A stretch of 10,317 nucleotides of DNA from Gammaproteobacteria bacterium (lineage in GTDB: Bacteria; Pseudomonadota; Gammaproteobacteria; Eutrophobiales; Eutrophobiaceae): assembly GCA_009843675.1 (NCBI GenBank), contig VYCZ01000326.1, forward strand, positions 1-10,317, given 5' to 3'. The notes under the pieces are model-generated. The model had not been told where the DNA came from, did not search any database, and saw nothing but the letters and a program-made list of their open reading frames with translations. Shown here piece by piece: positions 6,646 through 10,317 of this stretch; positions within the stretch are counted from its first letter, which is position 1, and the number at the start of each line of letters is the position of its first letter. The position numbers and the translations under genes were made by a program.

Positions 6646-7529
6646 TGCAGGTATCTGCGTACCGCCTTCAGCACCAGGGGCCAGGTGGTGCTGTTCGGAT
6701 TGATGACTTCGAAATGGCCGGATTCAGAGGCCATCACGCGTTCTATCGTGTCATCGCCGATGGCGCGGGCAGCGGTCACGTAGGCTTCGCCGAAAGGCGT
6801 CCAGTCTGTATCGTGCACACCCATCAGCGCGGTGTGCCTGACGCCGATAGGAGCCATACGCGCCGGTTCGACGTAGGCATAACGGTCGGGATGCTCATCC
6901 GGCGATCCGTGCATCAGCCTGTCTATCACGTTGTCGCAGGTACCCTGCTGGTGCAATTGCGTGAGCGCCGCAGCCGGTGCCAGCGCTACGACGCCCGCCG
7001 GCAGCAGTGGATCAGCCAGGTATAAATCGTGGTCAGAAGGAATTTTTGCCCGAGCCCCGGCCCATAGCGCCAGGTGACCGCCGGCGGAATGTCCCATCAC
7101 GACTACCTGCGTAACGTCGAGCGGATAATCCGTGGCCAGGGTCTTCACATGATCGATACCCGAACCGATGTCAAGCAAGAGGCCCGGATAGGTGCCGCCC
7201 GGGTTGCCTACCCGGCGGTATTCCAGGTTCCATACCGCGATGCCCTCGTCCCGGAGCGCCCAGGCCAGGGGCCGGGTGGTGGTGATGTCATACATGGCCA
7301 GCCAGCAACCGCCGTGAATGAATACGACGACCGGGAACGGCCCGTCACCCTCGGGGACGTGGAGTTCGCCGAATTGCAACGGGTCGCTGCCGTAGTCAAT
7401 CTTCGCTCCCGGTTCGCCTGCAGACAACTGCGCCAGCAGGTCTTCCACCGTCATGATGTCCGCCTGTGCGGTGAACAGCCCCGAGCAGAGCCAGAGGACC
7501 AGCGCGCCAAGTCTGTATTTCAGTTTCAT
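6642..7529 (-). CDS. Exported alpha/beta hydrolase (esterase or kynurenine-formamidase-like)
   Basis: This 295-residue protein begins with a good signal peptide: basic MKLKYR, a hydrophobic core to about residue 18, and a cleavage site after AQA at residue 23. Mature sequence has the oxyanion-hole motif HGGCW (72-76), the nucleophile elbow GHSAGG with Ser148, an acid candidate Asp240 (or Asp242), and His272 in GHFEVINP. The EYRRVG and GGTYPG segments (103-116) are typical of the BD-FAE/kynurenine-formamidase-like and carboxylesterase group that cleaves esters or amides. The likely location is the periplasm. Start is ATG with a strong GGGGAGG ribosome binding site 5 bases upstream. It is the first gene of the operon, and its stop overlaps the molybdenum hydroxylase start (ATGA). 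Inferred role: freeing the acid, aldehyde or heterocycle that the cytoplasmic enzymes then use. Substrate unknown. Confidence 0.88.
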   Translation of the reverse strand: MKLKYRLGALVLWLCSGLFTAQADIMTVEDLLAQLSAGEPGAKIDYGSDPLQFGELHVPEGDGPFPVVVFIHGGCWLAMYDITTTRPLAWALRDEGIAVWNLEYRRVGNPGGTYPGLLLDIGSGIDHVKTLATDYPLDVTQVVVMGHSAGGHLALWAGARAKIPSDHDLYLADPLLPAGVVALAPAAALTQLHQQGTCDNVIDRLMHGSPDEHPDRYAYVEPARMAPIGVRHTALMGVHDTDWTPFGEAYVTAARAIGDDTIERVMASESGHFEVINPNSTTWPLVLKAVRRYLQ

Positions 7530-7534
7530 TGTTT

Positions 7535-7541
7535 CCTCCCC
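7535..7541 (-). promoter_or_regulatory. Strong ribosome binding site of the catabolic operon
   Basis: On the minus strand this reads GGGGAGG, 5 bases before the hydrolase ATG. It is the only clear Shine-Dalgarno sequence in the four-gene operon; the three later genes lack good ones and start at ATGA overlaps, so their translation probably depends on this site. Confidence 0.75.
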
Positions 7542-7640
7542 TTATGTCGGGCAGTTTATTTTCTTTAACATATTGTGACGAGTCGACCGGACGCCAACCT
7601 GCACGCCGTTATATTACTATCTTTTTCTGTTACTTTCTTT

Positions 7641-7649
7641 TGTCATAAT
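7641..7649 (+). promoter_or_regulatory. Candidate extended -10 promoter for hflX
   Basis: TGTCATAAT fits the extended -10 pattern TGnTATAAT with one mismatch. The -35 position (around 7621-7626, CTTTTT) is poor, which extended -10 promoters tolerate. Transcription would start near 7656, giving a leader of about 48 bases before the proposed hflX start at 7704. Alternatively TTGTCA at 7640-7645 could be a -35, but nothing good sits 16-18 bases downstream. Confidence 0.35.
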
Positions 7650-7687
7650 CCCCGTATATGATTCAATGACACGGTTTCCACCAAGAC

Positions 7688-7694
7688 AGGAGGG
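7688..7694 (+). promoter_or_regulatory. Ribosome binding site before a proposed non-ATG hflX start
   Basis: AGGAGGG is a near-perfect Shine-Dalgarno sequence, 9-10 bases before the in-frame ATT at 7704. No ATG, GTG or TTG lies in the hflX frame between the upstream stop (7659-7661) and GTG 7803, so this site is the main evidence that translation begins here at a rare codon. Confidence 0.5.
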
Positions 7695-7703
7695 TATACA
7701 AGA

Positions 7704-8816
7704 ATTAATACGGTTGACACAGTTCTCCGGGACAGGCCGCGCGCCATTCTCGTTCATATCAATTTTCAAAACCGGCGTTACAATGAAGAACTGCAGGAAT
7801 TCGTGCAGTTGACCGGGTCTTCGGGGCTGGTGCCTTCCGATACGATTACCGGGAACCGTACCAGGCCGGACGCCAAATTTTTTATCGGTTCCGGTAAAGT
7901 GGAGCAAATCAGGCAGTCAGCCGCGGCCCATGATGCGGATATCGTGATATTCAATCACGGATTATCCCCGGCCCAGGAGCGTAACCTTGAAAAGGAGATA
8001 AATTGCCGGGTGCTCGACCGTGTCGGCCTGATCCTTGATATTTTCTCCCAGCGGGCCAGGACCTATGAGGGCAAACTGCAGGTTGAACTGGCGCAATTGC
8101 AGCACTTGTCCACACGCCTGGTCAGGGGCTGGTCGCACCTGGAAAGACAAAAAGGCGGTATCGGCCTGAGGGGGCCCGGAGAAACCCAGCTCGAAACGGA
8201 CAGGCGCCTGATCGGCAAGCGCATCAAAACGATCCGCGGCCGGCTCGACAAGGTAAAAAGCCGGAGGGAGCAGGGCAGGAGGTTGCGGCGGCGCAATAAT
8301 GCCGCCGTCGTATCCCTGGTGGGCTATACCAACGCCGGGAAGTCCACACTGTTCAACCGCCTGACCGGCGCGGACGTCTATTGCGCCGACAAACTCTTCG
8401 CTACCCTGGACCCGACTATCAGGAAATCCCGCCTGACAGATGAACTATCGGTGCTTTTCAGTGATACGGTGGGTTTTATCCGCCATATCCCGCATGACCT
8501 TGTGGAGTCTTTCCATGCCACCCTGGATGAGATAAAAGGCGCTAACCTGCTGTTGCATGTGATTGATATCAATGATGATCATCGGTCGCGCATAGACGAA
8601 GTGAACCAGGTGATTGAAGAGCTTGGCGCAACCGCCATTCCCCAGATACTCGTATTCAATAAAATCGACCAGGCCGGCAACGGGCATGGCAACGGGCATG
8701 CGCAGGCAAGGACCGAGCACGGCATCAACGGCAGTTGCGCACGCGCATGGGTATCCGCCCTCACCGGCGCCGGTATCCCGGAGCTGGAGCGTCTCATACA
8801 CAGTGAACTCGGCTGA
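7704..8816 (+). CDS. hflX: GTPase HflX, apparently with a non-canonical start codon
   Basis: HflX is a cytoplasmic ribosome-binding GTPase that splits stalled or stress-damaged ribosomes. From ATT 7704 it has 370 residues. The N-terminal strand RAILVHINF (13-21) aligns with QAVLVHIYF of E. coli HflX. LSPAQERNLE (88-97) and the HflX signature GGIGLRGPGETQLETDRR (151-168) follow. The GTPase motifs are GYTNAGKST (207-215), DTVGF (254-258), NKID (319-322) and SAL (351-353). The start is uncertain. GTG 7803 would remove the first 33 residues, including the conserved strand, and has only a weak AGGA site; no ATG, GTG or TTG exists upstream in frame. ATT 7704 has a strong ribosome binding site. The protein ends soon after the G5 motif, so it lacks the roughly 55-residue C-terminal domain of E. 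coli HflX (426 residues). A 12-base tandem repeat lies after NKID. hflK follows 71 bases later. Confidence 0.92.
   Translation: MNTVDTVLRDRPRAILVHINFQNRRYNEELQEFVQLTGSSGLVPSDTITGNRTRPDAKFFIGSGKVEQIRQSAAAHDADIVIFNHGLSPAQERNLEKEINCRVLDRVGLILDIFSQRARTYEGKLQVELAQLQHLSTRLVRGWSHLERQKGGIGLRGPGETQLETDRRLIGKRIKTIRGRLDKVKSRREQGRRLRRRNNAAVVSLVGYTNAGKSTLFNRLTGADVYCADKLFATLDPTIRKSRLTDELSVLFSDTVGFIRHIPHDLVESFHATLDEIKGANLLLHVIDINDDHRSRIDEVNQVIEELGATAIPQILVFNKIDQAGNGHGNGHAQARTEHGINGSCARAWVSALTGAGIPELERLIHSELG
8676..8699 (+). repeat. Perfect 12-base tandem repeat within hflX
   Basis: GGCAACGGGCAT occurs twice in a row. The unit is four codons long and keeps the frame, giving the peptide GNGHGNGH just after the NKID guanine-specificity motif. 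This part of HflX is a surface segment between G4 and G5 where length varies, so an in-frame duplication is probably tolerated. Confidence 0.85.
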
Positions 8817-8831
8817 TTTCCGGACGGTAGT

Positions 8832-8860
8832 TTGGGCAATGTGATAAACTGTTTTGATAT
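8832..8860 (+). promoter_or_regulatory. Weak candidate promoter upstream of hflK
   Basis: TTGGGC (8832-8837) and TGATAT (8855-8860) are 17 bases apart, acceptable for sigma-70, in the 71-base gap between hflX and hflK. A T7 run follows at 8860-8866. hflK then has AGAGG at 8874-8878, 9 bases before its ATG. It may give extra hflKC transcription independent of hflX; both boxes are imperfect. Confidence 0.25.
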
Positions 8861-8887
8861 TTTTTTGATTGTTAGAGGCAAAACCGT

Positions 8888-10030
8888 ATGAGTTGGAATG
8901 AGCCACCGGATAATAGAGGTCAGGACCCCTGGGGCAACCGGGGCAGGGGGGAAGGTCCGCCTGACCTGGATGATATCATTCGCAAGATGCAGGAGGGCTT
9001 CGGCGGGCTGTTCGGCGGGAAGCCGTCCAGGCAGAAGAAAGAGCGCAAGGGCTTCCCGTTCTCCTGGCTGATCGTCGTAATCGTACTGGTGCTGCTGCTG
9101 TTGGTGGACATCACCTACCTGGTGGACCAGCAGGAACGCGGCGTGGTGCTGCGTTTCGGCAAGTATGAGAGAATCCTGCAGCCGGGTCTGAATTTCGTCT
9201 TTCCGAGTCTGATTGACAGGGTGGTAACGTTGAACGTCGGCCAGGTGCGCTCCATCACCCATAAAGCTTCAATGCTGACCCAGGATGAAAACATCGTGGA
9301 CGTGGAGGTGGCTGTGCAGTGGCGCATCGTTGACCCTGCGGACTTTATCTTCAACGTGAAAGACCCGGCGTTGACGTTGCGCCAGGTCGCGGAGAGCGCG
9401 GTACGCGCGATTATCGGCCAGAGCAAACTGGATTATGTGCTGACCGAGGGCCGCAGCGAGATCGCCCAGCAGCAACAGTTGCTGATGCAGGAAATACTCA
9501 TTGAAGACTACAGGTCGGGCATTCTGGTCGTCACTGTTGAAATGCAGCCGGCCAAGCCGCCGGAGGCGGTAAAGGCAGCGTTTGACGATGCCATCAAGGC
9601 CAGGGAGGATGAGCAGCGCCTGGTCAACGAGGCGGAAGCCTATCGAAACGACATCCTGCCCAGGGCACGCGGCGCCGCGGCCCGGGTGCGTGAAGAGGCA
9701 AGCGCGTACAAGGCCTCTGTCATAGCCAGGTCAGAAGGTGATGCGGCGCGATTTGAGCAGTTACTGACCGAGTATGAACGGGCGCCGGAAATCACCAGAA
9801 AGCGCCTGTACCTGGAATCCATTGAGTCTGTCATGTCCGGCACCAACAAGGTATTGATGGACGCCGAAGGGGGGAACAGCCTGATGTACCTGCCCCTGGA
9901 TAAACTGATGCAACCCCGCAGTTCGGGCACACTGAACCTGCCCCGGGGAACCAATAACGACAGCCCAGCGTCCCAGACCGTGAGAGACATCGCTGAGCGC
10001 GCCGCCAACCGGGCGCGGGGAGCAAGATAA
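8888..10030 (+). CDS. hflK: HflK, membrane subunit of the HflKC modulator of FtsH
   Basis: This 380-residue SPFH/prohibitin-family protein pairs with HflC to form a large cage around the membrane protease FtsH and modulates its action on membrane substrates. The N-terminus is the typical HflK form: MSWNEPP, then a Gly/Pro/Asp-rich tail with DPWG and PPDLDDIIRKMQ (24-35). One membrane segment follows at about 57-79 (starting PFSWLIVVIVL), then the SPFH domain from VDQQERGVVLRFGKYERI (79-96), with the conserved LRQVAESAVRAIIGQ and EIAQQQQ stretches. A long Ala/Glu/Arg-rich helix (about 235-310) and a flexible Pro/Ser/Asn-rich tail end the protein. The start is ATG with AGAGG 9 bases upstream. 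Length is somewhat less than E. coli HflK (419). hflC begins 2 bases after the stop. Confidence 0.96.
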   Translation: MSWNEPPDNRGQDPWGNRGRGEGPPDLDDIIRKMQEGFGGLFGGKPSRQKKERKGFPFSWLIVVIVLVLLLLVDITYLVDQQERGVVLRFGKYERILQPGLNFVFPSLIDRVVTLNVGQVRSITHKASMLTQDENIVDVEVAVQWRIVDPADFIFNVKDPALTLRQVAESAVRAIIGQSKLDYVLTEGRSEIAQQQQLLMQEILIEDYRSGILVVTVEMQPAKPPEAVKAAFDDAIKAREDEQRLVNEAEAYRNDILPRARGAAARVREEASAYKASVIARSEGDAARFEQLLTEYERAPEITRKRLYLESIESVMSGTNKVLMDAEGGNSLMYLPLDKLMQPRSSGTLNLPRGTNNDSPASQTVRDIAERAANRARGAR

Positions 10031-10032
10031 CC

Positions 10033-10317
10033 ATGTTGCGAATTATTCTACCTATTATCCTGCTGGCCGTAGTCGCTTATTTTTCGCTGTTCAGGGTACA
10101 GGAGTACGAGCAGGCCATCGTGTTCCAGTTCCGTGAGATTCAGAAGTCCGACTATGAGCCGGGACTGCATTACATGATTCCCGTCATTAATACCGTGAAG
10201 AAATTCGAGAAGCGCCTGCTGAACCTGGACCAGGAACCCCAGCGGTTTCTCACCGTAGAGAAAAAAGACGTGATCGTCGATTATTACGCAAAGTGGTTCA
10301 TCGCCGACGTTGAGAAA
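10033..10317 (+). CDS. hflC: HflC, N-terminal part (runs off the window)
   Basis: The ATG lies 2 bases after the hflK stop, with GGGGAG about 10 bases upstream inside the hflK end, so the two are coexpressed as expected for obligate partners. The 95 visible codons give a membrane segment at residues 2-19 (LRIILPIILLAVVAYF) and the start of the SPFH domain: FRVQEYEQAIVFQFREI, the PGLHYMIPVINTVKKFEKR strand region, and LTVEKKDVIVDYYAKWFI. This is the normal HflC beginning; the family is usually about 290-335 residues, so roughly two thirds is missing beyond the right edge. No defect is seen in the visible part. Confidence 0.95.
   Translation, partial: MLRIILPIILLAVVAYFSLFRVQEYEQAIVFQFREIQKSDYEPGLHYMIPVINTVKKFEKRLLNLDQEPQRFLTVEKKDVIVDYYAKWFIADVEK

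Larger units (their letters stand above)
7530..7703. promoter_or_regulatory. Divergent control region between the catabolic operon and hflX
   Basis: These 174 bases separate genes read in opposite directions, so promoters for both must lie here or inside the genes. The middle (7551-7670) is AT-rich, as expected for promoters. On the + strand an extended -10 is visible (listed separately). On the - strand the best I can find is ATGACA (7646 down to 7641) with GATAGT 19 bases further on (7621 down to 7616); the spacing is long and the match weak. Candidate minus and plus elements overlap, which could couple the two transcripts. I see no clear operator palindrome beyond a GTCGAC at 7583-7588, and no recognisable hfq remnant. 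Confidence 0.45.

Noticed and set aside
4624..6783. Very long + strand open frame (719 codons) opposite the molybdenum hydroxylase gene
   Set aside because: It lies antisense to a gene with full cofactor and iron-sulfur motifs. The translated product is rich in His, Arg, Gln and Val without any domain, as expected from the complement of GC-rich codons.
7530..7703. Remnant of hfq upstream of hflX
   Set aside because: Reading the + strand frame leading into hflX and scanning the region by eye, I found no stretch resembling Hfq, such as its YKHA or Sm-like motifs.
8676..8699. Start of a CRISPR-like or other repeat array
   Set aside because: Only two direct copies of 12 bases with no spacer, in frame inside hflX; it is a simple tandem duplication.
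7803..8816. GTG 7803 as the true hflX start
   Set aside because: It would remove the conserved N-terminal strand and helix that are still encoded in frame just upstream. It has only a weak AGGA site, compared with AGGAGGG before ATT 7704. It remains possible if the gene was truncated.
8579..9262. - strand open frame of 227 codons across hflX, the gap and hflK
   Set aside because: It is antisense to two clearly identified genes, with low-complexity Gln/His/Asp stretches and no recognisable domain.

Overview
The window looks like a gammaproteobacterial chromosome segment with GC-rich coding DNA. The clearest pointer is the right end, which carries hflX-hflK-hflC in the order typical of the gammaproteobacterial hfq-hflX-hflKC cluster. 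No phage, insertion sequence, CRISPR array, tRNA or rRNA was seen.

Layout. (1) Positions 1 to about 320 are visibly AT-richer than the rest. They hold the end of an unidentified small protein and a broken HicA-like toxin gene, together probably the relic of a toxin-antitoxin pair. (2) Positions 287-2242 (+) hold an unrecognised, probably exported protein of 234 residues and, 3 bases later, an MFS transporter of the anion:cation symporter type. (3) Positions 2274-7529 (-) hold a tight four-gene operon, read from right to left: exported alpha/beta hydrolase, molybdenum hydroxylase with fused iron-sulfur and molybdopterin domains, its separate FAD subunit, and an HpcH/HpaI-family class II aldolase. 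All three junctions are 4-base ATGA overlaps. The operon converges on the transporter. (4) Positions 7530-7703 are a short divergent control region. (5) Positions 7704-10317 (+) hold hflX, hflK and the first 95 codons of hflC.

How the parts may work together. The transporter, hydrolase, molybdenum hydroxylase and aldolase look like a catabolic set: hydrolysis of an ester or amide outside the cytoplasm, uptake, oxidation of an aldehyde or (hetero)aromatic carbon, and retro-aldol cleavage of a 2-oxo acid to pyruvate or a related oxo acid plus an aldehyde. The substrate cannot be read from sequence. No regulator or molybdenum-cofactor insertion chaperone lies in the window. HflX is a ribosome-binding GTPase, and HflK and HflC form the membrane complex that surrounds and modulates the FtsH protease.

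The most unusual points are: hflX has no ATG, GTG or TTG upstream of its conserved N-terminal strand, but has a good ribosome binding site before an in-frame ATT; the exported protein at 287 seems to have gained a new N-terminus from the broken toxin gene; the molybdenum enzyme has cysteine in an active-site loop position where xanthine dehydrogenases usually have glycine; and hfq is not found beside hflX.
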